Below are positions 14,991 to 26,130 of a DNA stretch of 64,000 nt, one piece after another. The notes under the pieces were generated by a model. The model made no database searches and was not told the DNA's origin. It saw only the letters and a list, made by a program, of their open reading frames with translations. The first letter of the stretch is position 1, and every line of letters begins with the position of its first letter. This DNA is from Euglena gracilis (lineage: Eukaryota; Euglenida; Euglenophyceae; Euglenales). Position numbers and translations under genes: made by a program. The DNA lies in the NCBI GenBank assembly GCA_039621445.1, contig CP154954.1:9939521-10003520 (forward strand), given 5' to 3'.

Positions 14991-17900
14991 GGCAACAAAA
15001 GGGATTTGCCCCCCAAAACGGGTGGGTAACACAAGGGATTTTGTTATTTTGGGGCCCTCGAACAGTTGGGCAACAAAAGGGATTTGCCCCCCAAAACGGG
15101 TGGGTAACACAAGGGATTTTGTTATTTTGGGGCCCTCGAACAGTTGGGCAACAAAAGGGATTTGCCCCGCAAAACGGGTGGGTAACACAAGGGATTGTGT
15201 TATTTTGGGGCCCTAGAAAAGAAGGGCAACAAAAGGGATTTGCCCCCCAAAACGGTGTGGGTAACACAAGGGATTTTGTTATTTTGGGGCCCTCGAACAG
15301 TTGGGCAACAAAAGGGATTTGCCCCCAAAACGGGTGGGTAACACAAGGGATTTTGTTATTTTGGGGTCCTCGAACAGTTGGGCAACAAAAGGGATTTGCC
15401 CCCCCAAAACGGGTGGGTAACAGAAGGGATTTTGTTATTTTGGGGCCCTCGAACAGTTGGGCAACAAAAGGGATTTGCCCCACAAAACGGGTGGGTAACA
15501 CAAGGGATTTTGTTATTTAGGGGCCCTCGAACAGTTGGGCAACAAAAGGGATTTGCCCCCCAAAACGGATGGGTAACACAAGGGATTTTGTTATTTTGGG
15601 GTCCTCGAACAGTTGGGCAACAAAAGGGATTTGCCCCCCCAAAACGGGTGGGTAACACAAGGGATTTTGTTATTTTGGGGCCCTCGAACAGTTGGGCAAC
15701 AAAAGGGATTTGCCCCCCAAAACAGGTGGGTAACACAAGGGATTTTGTTATTTTGGGGCCCTCGAACAGTTGGGCAACAAAAGGGATTTGCCCCCCAAAA
15801 CGGGTGGGTAACACAAGGGATTTTGTTATTTTGGGGCCCTCGAACAGTTGGGCAACAAAAGGGATTTGCCCGCCAAATCAGTGGGTTAAAAAAGGGATTT
15901 GCCCCCCAAAACGGGTGGGTAACACAAGGGATTGTGTTATTTTGGGGCCCTAGAAAAGAAGGGCAACAAAAGGGATTTGCCCCCGAAAACGGTTGGGTAA
16001 CACAAGGGATTTTGTTATTTAGGGGCCCTCGAACAGTTGGGCAACAAAAGGGATTTGCCCCCCAAAACGGGTGGGTAACAAGGGATTTTGTTATTTTGGG
16101 GCCCTCGAACAGTTGGGCAACAAAAGGGATTTGCCCCCCAAAACGGGTGGGTAACACAAGGGATTTTGTTATTTTGGGGCCCTCGAACAGTTGGGCAAAA
16201 AAAGGGTTTTGCCCCCCAAATCAGTTGGTTTACACAAGGGATTTGCCCCCCAAAACGGGTGGGTAACACAAGGGATTTTGTTATTTTGGGGCCCTCGAAC
16301 AGTTGGGCAACAAAAGGGATTTGCCCCCAAAACGGGTGGGTAACACAAGGGATTTTGTTATTTTGGGGTCCTCGAACAGTTGGGCAACAAAAGGGATTTG
16401 CCCCCCAAAACGGGTGGGTAACACAAGGGATTTTGTTATTTTGGGGCCCTCGAACAGTTGGGCAACAAAAGGGATTTGCCCCCCAAAACGGGTGGGTAAC
16501 ACAAGGGATTTTGTTATTTTGGGGCCCTCGGACATTTGGGCAACAAAAGGGATTTGCCCCCCAAATCAGTTGGGTTACACAAGGGATTTTGTTATTTTGG
16601 GGCCCTCGAACAGTTGGGCAACAAAAGGGATTTGCACCCCAGATCAGTTGGGTTACACAAGGGATTTGCCCCGCAAAATGGGTGGGTAACACAAGGGATT
16701 TTGTTATTTTGGGGCCCTCGAACAGTTGGGCAACAAAAGGGATTTGCCCCCAAAACGGGTGGGTAACACAAGGGATTTTGTTATTTAGGGGCCCTCGAAC
16801 AGTTGGGCAACAAAAGGGATTTGCCCCCCAAAACGGGTGGGTAACACAAGGGATTTTGTTATTTTGGGGCCCTCGAACAGTTGGGCAACAAAAAGGGTTT
16901 GCCCCCCAAATCAGTTGGTTTACACAAGGGATTTGCCCCCCAAAACGGGTGGGTAACACAAGGGATTGTGTTATTTTGGGGCCCTAGAAAAGAAGGGCAA
17001 CAAAAGGGATTTGCCCCCGAAAACGGTTGGGTAACACAAGGGATTTTGTTATTTAGGGGCCCTCGAACAGTTGGGCAACAAAAGGGATTTGCCCCCCAAA
17101 ACGGGTGGGTAACACAAGGGATTTTGTAATTTTGGGGCCCTCGAACAGTTGGGCAACAAAAGGGATTTGCCCCCCAAAACGGGTGGGTAACACAAGGGAT
17201 TTTGTTATTTTGGGGCCCTCGAACAGTTGGGCAACAAAAGGGATTTGCCCCCCAAAACGGGTGGGTAACACAAGGGATTTTGTTATTTTGGGGCCCTCGA
17301 ACAGTTGGGCAACAAAAGGGATTTGCCCCGCAAAACGGGTGGGTAACACAAGGGATTGTGTTATTTTGGGGCCCTAGAAAAGAAGGGCAACAAAAGGGAT
17401 TTGCCCCCCAAAACGGTGTGGGTAACACAAGGGATTTTGTTATTTTGGGGCCCTCGAACAGTTGGGCAACAAAAGGGATTTGCCCCCCAAAACGGGTGGG
17501 TAACACAAGGGATTTTGTTATTTTGGGGTCCTCGAACAGTTGGGCAACAAAAGGGATTTGCCCCCCCAAAACGGGTGGGTAACAGAAGGGATTTTGTTAT
17601 TTTGGGGCCCTCGAACAGTTGGGCAACAAAAGGGATTTGCCCCACAAAACGGGTGGGTAACACAAGGGATTTTGTTATTTAGGGGCCCTCGAACAGTTGG
17701 GCAACAAAAGGGATTTGCCCCCCAAAACGGATGGGTAACACAAGGGATTTTGTTATTTTGGGGTCCTCGAACAGTTGGGCAACAAAAGGGATTTGCCCCC
17801 CAAAACGGGTGGGTAACACAAGGGATTTTGTTATTTTGGGGCCCTCGAACAGTTGGGCAACAAAAGGGATTTGCCCCCCAAAACAGGTGGGTAACACAAG

Positions 17901-18229
17901 GGATTTTGTTATTTTGGGGGCCCCGAACAGTTGGGCAACAAAAGGGATTTGCCCCCCAAAACGGGTGGGTAACACAAGGGATTTTGTTATTTTGGGGCCC
18001 TCGAACAGTTGGGCAACAAAAGGGATTTGCCCGCCAAATCAGTTGGTTTACACAAGGGATTTGCCCCCCAAAACGGGTGGGTAACACAAGGGATTGTGTT
18101 ATTTTGGGGCCCTAGAAAAGAAGGGCAACAAAAGGGATTTGCCCCCGAAAACGGTTGGGTAACACAAGGGATTTTGTTATTTAGGGGCCCTCGAACAGTT
18201 GGGCAACAAAAGGGATTTGCCCCCCAAAA

Positions 18230-21200
18230 CGGGTGGGTAACACAAGGGATTTTGTAATTTTGGGGCCCTCGAACAGTTGGGCAACAAAAGGGATTTGCCC
18301 CCCAAAACGGGTGGGTAACACAAGGGATTTTGTTATTTTGGGGCCCTCGAACAGTTGGGCAACAAAAAGGGTTTGCCCCCCAAATCAGTTGGTTTACACA
18401 AGGGATTTGCCCCCCAAAACGGGTGGGTAACACAAGGGATTTTGTTATTTTGGGGCCCTCGAACAGTTGGGCAACAAAAGGGATTTGCCCCCAAAACGGG
18501 TGGGTAACACAAGGGATTTTGTTATTTTGGGGTCCTCGAACAGTTGGGCAACAAAAGGGATTTGCCCCCCCAAAACGGGTGGGTAACACAAGGGATTTTG
18601 TTATTTTGGGGCCCTCGAACAGTTGGGCAACAAAAGGGATTTGCCCCCCAAAACGGGTGGGTAACACAAGGGATTTTGTTATTTTGGGGCCCTCGGACAT
18701 TTGGGCAACAAAAGGGATTTGCCCCCCAAATCAGTTGGGTTACACAAGGGATTTTGTTATTTTGGGGCCCTCGAACAGTTGGGCAACAAAAGGGATTTGC
18801 ACCCCAGATCAGTTGGGTTACACAAGGGATTTGCCCCGCAAAATGGGTGGGTAACACAAGGGATTTTGTTATTTTGGGGCCCTCGAACAGTTGGGCAACA
18901 AAAGGGATTTGCCCCCCAAAACGGGTGGGTAACACAAGGGATTTTGTTATTTAGGGGCCCTCGAACAGTTGGGCAACAAAAGGGATTTGCCCCCCAAAAC
19001 GGGTGGGTAACACAAGGGATTTTGTTATTTTGGGGCCCTCGAACAGTTGGGCAACAAAAAGGGTTTGCCCCCCAAATCAGTTGGTTTACACAAGGGATTT
19101 GCCCCCCAAAACGGGTGGGTAACACAAGGGATTGTGTTATTTTGGGGCCCTAGAAAAGTAGGGCAACAAAAGGGATTTGCCCCCCAAAACGGTGTGGGTA
19201 ACACAAGGGATTTTGTTATTTAGGGGCCCTCGAACAGTTGGGCAACAAAAGGGATTTGCACCCCAGATCAGTTGGGCAACAAAAGGGATTTGCCCCCCAA
19301 AACGGGTGGGTAACAGAAGGGATTTTGTTATTTTGGGGCCCTCGAACAGTTGGGCAACAAAAGGGATTTGCCCCACAAAACGGGTGGGTAACACAAGGGA
19401 TTTTGTTATTTAGGGGCCCTCGAACAGTTGGGCAACAAAAGGGATTTGCCCCACAAAACGGGTGGGTAACACAAGGGATTTTGTTATTTAGGGGCCCTCG
19501 AACAGTTGGTTAACAAAAGGGATTTGCCCCCCAAAACGGGTGGGTAACACAAGGGATTTTGTTATTTTGGGGCCCTCGAACAGTTGGGCAACAAAAGGGA
19601 TTTGCCCCCCCAAAACGGGTGGGTAACACAAGGGATTTTGTTATTTTGGGGCCCTCGAACAGTTGGGCAACAAAAGGGATTTGCCCCCAAAACGGGTGGG
19701 TAACACAAGGGATTTTGTTATTTTGGGGTCCTCGAACAGTTGGGCAACAAAAGGGATTTGCCCCCCCAAAACGGGTGGGTAACAGAAGGGATTTTGTTAT
19801 TTTGGGGCCCTCGAACAGTTGGGCAACAAAAGGGATTTGCCCCACAAAACGGGTGGGTAACACAAGGGATTTTGTTATTTAGGGGCCCTCGAACAGTTGG
19901 GCAACAAAAGGGATTTGCCCCCCAAAACGGATGGGTAACACAAGGGATTTTGTTATTTTGGGGCCCTCGAACAGTTGGGCAACAAAAGGGATTTGCCCCC
20001 CCAAAACGGGTGGGTAACACAAGGGATTTTGTTATTTTGGGGCCCTCGAACAGTTGGGCAACAAAAGGGATTTGCCCCCCAAAACAGGTGGGTAACACAA
20101 GGGATTTTGTTATTTTGGGGCCCTCGAACAGTTGGGCAACAAAAGGGATTTGCCCCCCAAAACGGGTGGGTAACACAAGGGATTTTGTTATTTTGGGGCC
20201 CTCGAACAGTTGGGCAACAAAAAGGGATTTGCCCGCCAAATCAGTTGGTTTACACAAGGGATTTGCCCCCCAAAACGGGTGGGTAACACAAGGGATTGTG
20301 TTATTTTGGGGCCCTAGAAAAGAAGGGCAACAAAAGGGATTTGCCCCCGAAAACGGGTGGGTAACACAAGGGATTTTGTAATTTTGGGGCCCTCGAACAG
20401 TTGGGCAACAAAAGGGATTTGCCCCCCAAAACGGGTGGGTAACACAAGGGATTTTGTTATTTTGGGGCCCTCGAACAGTTGGGCAACAAAAAGGGTTTGC
20501 CCCCCAAATCAGTTGGTTTACACAAGGGATTTGCCCCCCAAAACGGGTGGGTAACACAAGGGATTTTGTTATTTTGGGGCCCTCGAACAGTTGGGCAACA
20601 AAAGGGATTTGCCCCCAAAACGGGTGGGTAACACAAGGGATTTTGTTATTTTGGGGTCCTCGAACAGTTGGGCAACAAAAGGGATTTGCCCCCCCAAAAC
20701 GGGTGGGTAACACAAGGGATTTTGTTATTTTGGGGCCCTCGAACAGTTGGGCAACAAAAGGGATTTGCCCCCCAAAACGGGTGGGTAACACAAGGGATTT
20801 TGTTATTTTGGGGCCCTCGGACATTTGGGCAACAAAAGGGATTTGCCCCCCAAATCAGTTGGGTTACACAAGGGATTTTGTTATTTTGGGGCCCTCGAAC
20901 AGTTGGGCAACAAAAGGGATTTGCACCCCAGATCAGTTGGGTTACACAAGGGATTTGCCCCGCAAAATGGGTGGGTAACACAAGGGATTTTGTTATTTTG
21001 GGGCCCTCGAACAGTTGGGCAACAAAAGGGATTTGCCCCCCAAAACGGGTGGGTAACACAAGGGATTTTGTTATTTAGGGGCCCTCGAACAGTTGGGCAA
21101 CAAAAGGGATTTGCCCCCCAAAACGGGTGGGTAACACAAGGGATTTTGTTATTTTGGGGCCCTCGAACAGTTGGGCAACAAAAAGGGTTTGCCCCCCAAA

Positions 21201-21640
21201 TCAGTTGGTTTACACAAGGGATTTGCCCCCCAAAACGGGTGGGTAACACAAGGGATTGTGTTATTTTGGGGCCCTAGAAAAGTAGGGCAACAAAAGGGAT
21301 TTGCCCCCCAAAACGGTGTGGGTAACACAAGGGATTTTGTTATTTAGGGGCCCTCGAACAGTTGGGCAACAAAAGGGATTTGCACCCCAGATCAGTTGGG
21401 CAACAAAAGGGATTTGCCCCCCAAAACGGGTGGGTAACAGAAGGGATTTTGTTATTTTGGGGCCCTCGAACAGTTGGGCAACAAAAGGGATTTGCCCCAC
21501 AAAACGGGTGGGTAACACAAGGGATTTTGTTATTTAGGGGCCCTCGAACAGTTGGGCAACAAAAGGGATTTGCCCCACAAAACGGGTGGGTAACACAAGG
21601 GATTTTGTTATTTAGGGGCCCTCGAACAGTTGGTTAACAA
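18230..21640. repeat. Satellite higher-order block duplication, offset 2,124 bp
   Basis: Variants at about 18,230-19,510 recur at about 20,354-21,634 with a constant offset of 2,124 bp. They include CCTCGGACATTTGGG, AGAAAAGTAGGG, and the fused unit where CAGATCAGTTGGG runs directly into CAACAAAAGG. Confidence 0.85.
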
Positions 21641-23294
21641 AAGGGATTTGCCCCCCCAAAACGGGTGGGTAACACAAGGGATTTTGTTATTTTGGGGCCC
21701 TCGAACAGTTGGGCAACAAAAGGGATTTGCCCCCCCAAAACGGGTGGGTAACACAAGGGATTTTGTTATTTTGGGGCCCTCGAACAGTTGGGCAACAAAA
21801 GGGATTTGCCCCCCCAAAACGGGTGGGTAACACAAGGGATTTTGTTATTTTGGGGGCCTCGAACAGTTGGGCAACAAAAGGGATTTGCCCCCCAAAACAG
21901 GTGGGTAACACAAGGGATTTTGTTATTTTGGGGCCCTCGAACAGTTGGGCAACAAAAAGGGATTTGCCCCCCCCAAAACGGGTGGGTAACACAAGGGATT
22001 TTGTTATTTTGGGGCCCTCGAACAGTTGGGCAACAAAAGGGATTTGCCCGCCAAATCAGTTGGTTTACACAAGGGATTTGCCCCGCAAAACGGGTGGGTA
22101 ACACAAGGGATTGTGTTATTTTGGGGCCCTAGAAAAGAAGGGCAACAAAAGGGATTTGCCCCCGAAAACGGTTGGGTAACACAAGGGATTTTGTTATTTT
22201 GGGGCCCTCGAACAGTTGGGCAACAAAAGGGATTTGCCCCCAAAACGGGTGGGTAACACAAGGGATTTTGTTATTTTGGGGCCCTCGGACATTTGGGCAA
22301 CAAAAGGGATTTGCCCCCCAAATCAGTTGGGTTACACAAGGGATTTTGTTATTTTGGGGCCCTCGAACAGTTGGGCAACAAAAGGGATTTGCACCCCAGA
22401 TCAGTTGGGTTACACAAGGGATTTGCCCCGCAAAATGGGTGGGTAACACAAGGGATTTTGTTATTTTGGGGCCCTCGAACAGTTGGGCAACAAAAGGGAT
22501 TTGCCCCCCAAAACGGGTGGGTAACACAAGGGATTTTGTTATTTAGGGGCCCTCGAACAGTTGGGCAACAAAAGGGATTTGCCCCCCAAAACGGGTGGGT
22601 AACACAAGGGATTTTGTAATTTTGGGGCCCTCGAACAGTTGGGCAACAAAAGGGATTTGCCCCCCAAAACGGGTGGGTAACACAAGGGATTTTGTTATTT
22701 TGGGGCCCTCGAACAGTTGGGCAACAAAGGGATTTGCCCCCCAAAACAGTTGGTTTACACAAGGGATTTGCCCCCCAAAACGGGTGGGTAACACAAGGGA
22801 TTGTGTTATTTTGGGGCCCTAGAAAAGTAGGGCAACAAAAGGGATTTGCCCCCCAAAACGGTGTGGGTAACACAAGGGATTTTGTTATTTAGGGGCCCTC
22901 GAACAGTTGGGCAACAAAAGGGATTTGCACCCCAGATCAGTTGGGCAACAAAAGGGATTTGCCCCCCAAAACGGGTGGGTAACACAAGGGATTTTGTTAT
23001 TTTGGGGCCCTCGAACAGTTGGGCAACAAAAGGGATTTGCCCCCCAAAACGGGTCGGTAACACAAGGGATTTTGTTATTTTGGGGCCCTCGAACAGTTGG
23101 GCAACAAAAGGGATTCGCCCCCCAAAACGGGTGGGTAACACAAGGGATTTTGTTATTTTGGGGCCCTCGAACAGTTGGGCAACAAAAAGGATTTGCCCCC
23201 CAAAACAGTAACACAAGGGATTTTGTAATTTTGGGGCCCTCGAACAGTTGGGCAACAAAAGGGATTTGCCCCCCAAATCAGTTGGGTTACACAA

Positions 23295-23343
23295 GGGGGA
23301 GCACGCGGCTGGCCGACGGCTGGCCGACGGCGTGACGGAAGCC
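23295..23343. repeat. Terminus-like motif, R type, at satellite edge
   Basis: GGGGGAGCACGC is followed by two copies of GGCTGGCCGAC and then GGCGTGACGGAA. It directly abuts the end of the 23-kb satellite, which stops inside a monomer at ACACAAG. The same sequence with one GGCTGGCCGAC fewer lies in reverse complement at 49,817-49,851. Related L-type ends are at 24,822 and 37,135. It looks like the end of a mobile element inserted into satellite. Confidence 0.6.
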
Positions 23344-23999
23344 GGGTCTTTTGTTAAGCTAACTTTGGGTGGCAAATGCCTAATTTGGTGTGCCAGCTTA
23401 TAAAATATACATTATATATTATTTTATGTTATATTATATAGGGGGTGTGATCCCCGTGTCCCCCCCCCCGTGTCCCCCCCGTGTCCCGCACTTCAGGGGG
23501 GTCCCTAGAAGGCGGCCAAGGCAACATACAGCATGAATTTTTAGCTGTTTGGCATCATTTTCCACAGTTTTTCATGGATTCTCAAGGCCATTTGACTTTC
23601 CCCCACCCACAATCCCTTTTTTTTTCACCTAGGATGGCCTGGAGCTTGGCTCGGGGTCAATGTGAAATGATTTTTTGGTCCCTCAAAAAGTCGCAAATTT
23701 CGTCCCGGAAGGTCCCGAAAAGAGGCATGTTTCCCCCGTGTCCCCCCCCGTGTCCCCCCCCCGTGTCCCCCCCATGTCCCGCCCCACCCCATACATTAAT
23801 TAATAATTATTTTAATATTTTTGTTTGAATTTTTTGACACATTAATATTAATAGAATACCATACATTATTATTAGGACCAATTCGGCAGTCTTTTTTGAT
23901 AATATTAATTAATAATTATAAAAAATATAATAATATAAGTAATGATAAATATGTAAATATATTTCATTCATATCAATACCTTTGTTATTAGTAGGTGTA
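23344..23999. other. Non-coding mosaic: CCCCCCGTGTC minisatellites and AT-rich tract
   Basis: No gene is supported. Two short minisatellites of CCCCCCGTGTC units (about 23,449-23,490 and 23,731-23,785) flank roughly 240 bp of unremarkable sequence. From 23,790 to 23,999 the DNA becomes very AT-rich (TAATAATTAT-type words). The abrupt composition shift suggests juxtaposition of unrelated sequences. Confidence 0.6.
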
Positions 24000-24290
24000 A
24001 ATCTATTAACGTGACCCCCCCCCTATTTGTCCCCCCCCCCCCTAATTGGCCAGAGCCCAGGTGGCCAATTAGGGGGGGGGGTTACTCATTTTAAGGGAAA
24101 ATGCCTTTATTCGGGTGTTTTTTGGGGGTTCGCGACTTTGAAGGACGGGGCCCAGGTGGCCAATTAGGGGGGGGGTTAGGGGTAACCCCCCCCCCCCCTA
24201 ATTGTCCCCCACCCCTAATTGGCCAGAAGGGGGGTCCGGCCCGCCCGAAGGGCGGCCAAATAGAGGGGGGGGGGGTCACGTTAATCTATT
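24000..24290. mobile_element. MITE-like element with TIRs and putative 8-bp TSD
   Basis: The element body is 24,008-24,282 (275 bp). It begins AACGTGACCCCCCCCC-TATTTG and ends with the complement CAAATAGAGG-(G)n-TCACGTT. It is flanked on both sides by AATCTATT (24,000-24,007 and 24,283-24,290), an 8-bp direct repeat as hAT-type transposition would leave. An alternative reading is TTAA on both sides, as for piggyBac-type elements. The interior carries inverted CTAATTGGCC / GGCCAATTAG cores next to C and G runs. It has no coding capacity, so it would be non-autonomous. Confidence 0.75.
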
Positions 24291-24419
24291 ATTTTGCTTA
24301 TTACTATTTATATGTAAATGATAAACATAATACGACCCGGTATAGCATTTAATGAATAATATTTATTCACCATTTACACTACGGTATTTAATATCCTGTG
24401 TTACTTGAAAAAGGTGGAA

Positions 24420-24530
24420 TGGAGCAAAGAAAACTCTAAGGGTGAAAATAGTCGACTATTCGTCGGATATAGGAGATTAATCGGTTTTATTCGTTCACGA
24501 GGTTGAACGAACACTATTCTACCAACCTTA
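24420..24530. repeat. GATTAATCG / TTCGTTC dispersed repeat abutting satellite
   Basis: It contains AATAGTCGACTATTCGTC, GATTAATCGG and TATTCGTTCACGA, with an inverted GTTGAACGAAC, and ends CCAACCTTA exactly where satellite sequence starts. A related sequence ends the same way at 26,629-26,635, again at a satellite start. Relatives lacking the junction are seen near 50,970 and 51,170-51,470. Confidence 0.5.
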
Positions 24531-24821
24531 TTCGAGGGCCCCAAAATAACAAAATCCCTTGTGTTACCCACCCGTTTTGGGGGGCAAATTTCTTGTGTAA
24601 CCCAACTGATCTGGGGTGCAAATCCCTTTTGTTGCCCAATTGTTCGAGGGCCCCTAAATAACAAAATCCCTTGTGTTACCCACCCGTTTTGGGGGGCAAA
24701 TCCCTTGTGTAACCCAACTGATTTGGGGGGCAAATCCCTTTTGTTGCCCAACCGTTCGAGGGCCCCAAAATAGCAAAATCCCTTGTGTTACCCACCCGTT
24801 TTGGGGGGGGGCAAATCCCTT
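24531..24821 (-). repeat. Inverted fragment of the 78-bp satellite
   Basis: About 3.5 satellite units lie in the opposite orientation to the main array (TTCGAGGGCCCCAAAATAAC, CAAAATCCCTTGTGTTACCC). The block includes one ATCTGGGGTGC short variant and one ATTTGGGGGGC short variant. It begins after CCAACCTTA and ends at AAATCCCTT, where the L-type terminus motif starts. Confidence 0.93.
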
Positions 24822-24878
24822 GGGGGGAGCACGCTGTCGGCCAGCCGTCGGCCAGCCGTGTGACTCACAGGAAAATGA
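24822..24878. repeat. Terminus-like motif, L type, at satellite edge
   Basis: GGGGGGAGCACGCT is followed by two GTCGGCCAGCC units and GTGTGACTCACAGGAAAATG. It matches the motif at 37,135-37,187. It directly abuts an inverted satellite fragment, as the R-type copy at 23,295 abuts the main array. Confidence 0.6.
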
Positions 24879-24989
24879 CCCGAGCCACAACCTTCCAATG
24901 CAGAAACAATTTCGCCGTCAATCTCCCTTCAAGGTCATGTTCATCGTTGGTGGAGGCCGCATTTTTACCCATTTAAATTAATTTTCAGC

Positions 24990-25615
24990 CAATTTTTGTC
25001 AATTTTGCCAATTTTAGACTTTTTTTTGACAAATTCTCGCCATTTAGGCCTATTTTTGGGTCATTCTCTAGTCATTGTGAGGATTTTTGTCTACAAATTA
25101 TTCGAATAACTGAAAATTGCTCAACGGGTGTCCCATTTTCAACCATTGTGGAATTTGAAAGATAATTCAAAATGCCGCTGTAATTGAGCAAATTTCTCCC
25201 CAAAATATGCATTTTGCCACTGATGCCATCCAAAATTGTGTATTATCCACTCGAAAATAGGAGTTTACACCAAATTTACCCAGAATTAGGCATATGCCAA
25301 CCCAAATTTGGACATTGCCCCCCGGATTAGGCATTTGTCTTCTCAAAAAAGGAGGAATTTGGCACACATAATTAGGCATTGGCACCCCGGATTAGGCATT
25401 TGTCTTCTCAAAAAAGTAGGAATTTGTCACACACAATTAGGCATTGGCACACCTAAATAGGGATTACCACTCAAATTTCGGTGTTTTACACCCTAAAATA
25501 GGTATTTGCCACTCAAAATTAGGAATTTACACATGAAATCCGGAAATTGGTCCTCAATATTAGGAATTGGCACACAAAATTAGGAATTTGCCTCTCAAAA
25601 TTCTGATAGGTTATA
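24990..25615. repeat. Degenerate AATTAGG(A/C)ATTTG minisatellite
   Basis: Roughly 20-30 bp spaced words such as AAATTAGGAATTTGCC, GATTAGGCATTTG and GGCACACAAAATTAGG recur through 600 bp. No coding frame is supported. The same word family occurs at 39,125-39,310, 54,820-55,010, 49,690-49,800 and briefly near 23,370. In each case it lies inside the region bounded by the GGGGGAGCA motifs, so it may be subterminal sequence of that element. Confidence 0.6.
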
Positions 25616-25650
25616 AATGATGGATCTATACCCTAGCCGGTTTATTATAG

Positions 25651-25716
25651 TAATAGATCAACTAACAAATAAAGGTATTTTTGACCAAATACCTTTATTT
25701 GTTAGTTGATCTATTA
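25651..25716. repeat. Perfect 30-bp-arm hairpin in AT-rich DNA
   Basis: The left arm 25,651-25,680 (TAATAGATCAACTAACAAAT then AAAGGTATTT) is the exact reverse complement of 25,687-25,716. The loop is only 6 bases (TTGACC). Ten bases later a C-run foldback begins. A perfect arm of this length is either very young or maintained. Confidence 0.9.
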
Positions 25717-25726
25717 CAAAAAAGGA

Positions 25727-26130
25727 TTAACGGGACCCCCCCCCTATATGGCACCCCCCGGGAGCGTTTTGACCCCCCCTGGCGACAATTAGGGGGGGGG
25801 GTGACAATTAGGGGGGGGTACTCAATTTACCCTACATGTCCATGGGTATATCGTAGTATATATATTATATAGTAAAAATATAGTATGTATATTAGCTGAT
25901 ATAATTACCATCTGGGTATTAACGTGACCCCCCCCCTATATTTTACCCACCCCTAATTGTCGCCCCCCCCCCTTTGGGGGGCGACAATTAGGGGTGGGGG
26001 TGCCCATGGACCCATGGACATGTAGGGTGAATTGAGTACCCCCACCCCTAATTGTCACCCACCCCTAATTGTCGCCAGGGGGGGTCAAAACGCTCTCTGG
26101 GGGGTGCCATTTAGGGGGGGGGTCACGTTA
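25727..26130. mobile_element. About 400-bp foldback element with C/G runs
   Basis: The left arm (about 25,727-25,850) and right arm (about 26,003-26,130) are near-complementary over about 125 bp. Both carry, in order, TTAACG(G/T)GACCCCCCCC, GGCACCCCCC, GCGTTTTGACC, TGGCGACAATTAGGGG, TACTCAATT and CATGTCCATGGG. The spacer is AT-rich and contains a second AACGTGACCCCCCCCC start at 25,921, so two elements may be nested. No clear target duplication is visible at the outer ends, and there is no coding capacity. Confidence 0.7.

Larger units (their letters stand above)
1..23294. repeat. 78-bp satellite array, about 23 kb
   Basis: A head-to-tail array continues from the window start to 23,294. The common unit is 78 bp. 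It contains the landmarks GGCAACAAAAGGGATTTGCC, CAAAACGGGTGGGTAACAC, AAGGGATTTTGTTATTTT and GGGGCCCTCGAACAGTTG. Each unit looks like a diverged dimer, because both halves carry a GG(C/T)AACA...AAGGGATTT core. Variants include units with AAATCAGTTGGTTTACAC or CAGATCAGTTGGGTTACAC (shortened), TAGAAAAGAAGG replacing TCGAACAGTTGG, and T(C/T)AGGGGCC variants. Because 78 is divisible by 3, long open frames run through the array in four frames. These are a consequence of the repeat and are not annotated as genes. The left edge is outside the window. Confidence 0.97.

Noticed and set aside
1-23294. Dozens of overlapping open frames of 60-458 codons in both strands
   Set aside because: They follow from a 78-bp (26-codon) tandem repeat without stops in several frames. 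Products are pure repeats on both strands and none has an independent start signal.
1-23294. CRISPR-like regular repetition
   Set aside because: Units are contiguous and similar along their whole length, there are no unique spacers, and the rest of the window is eukaryotic.
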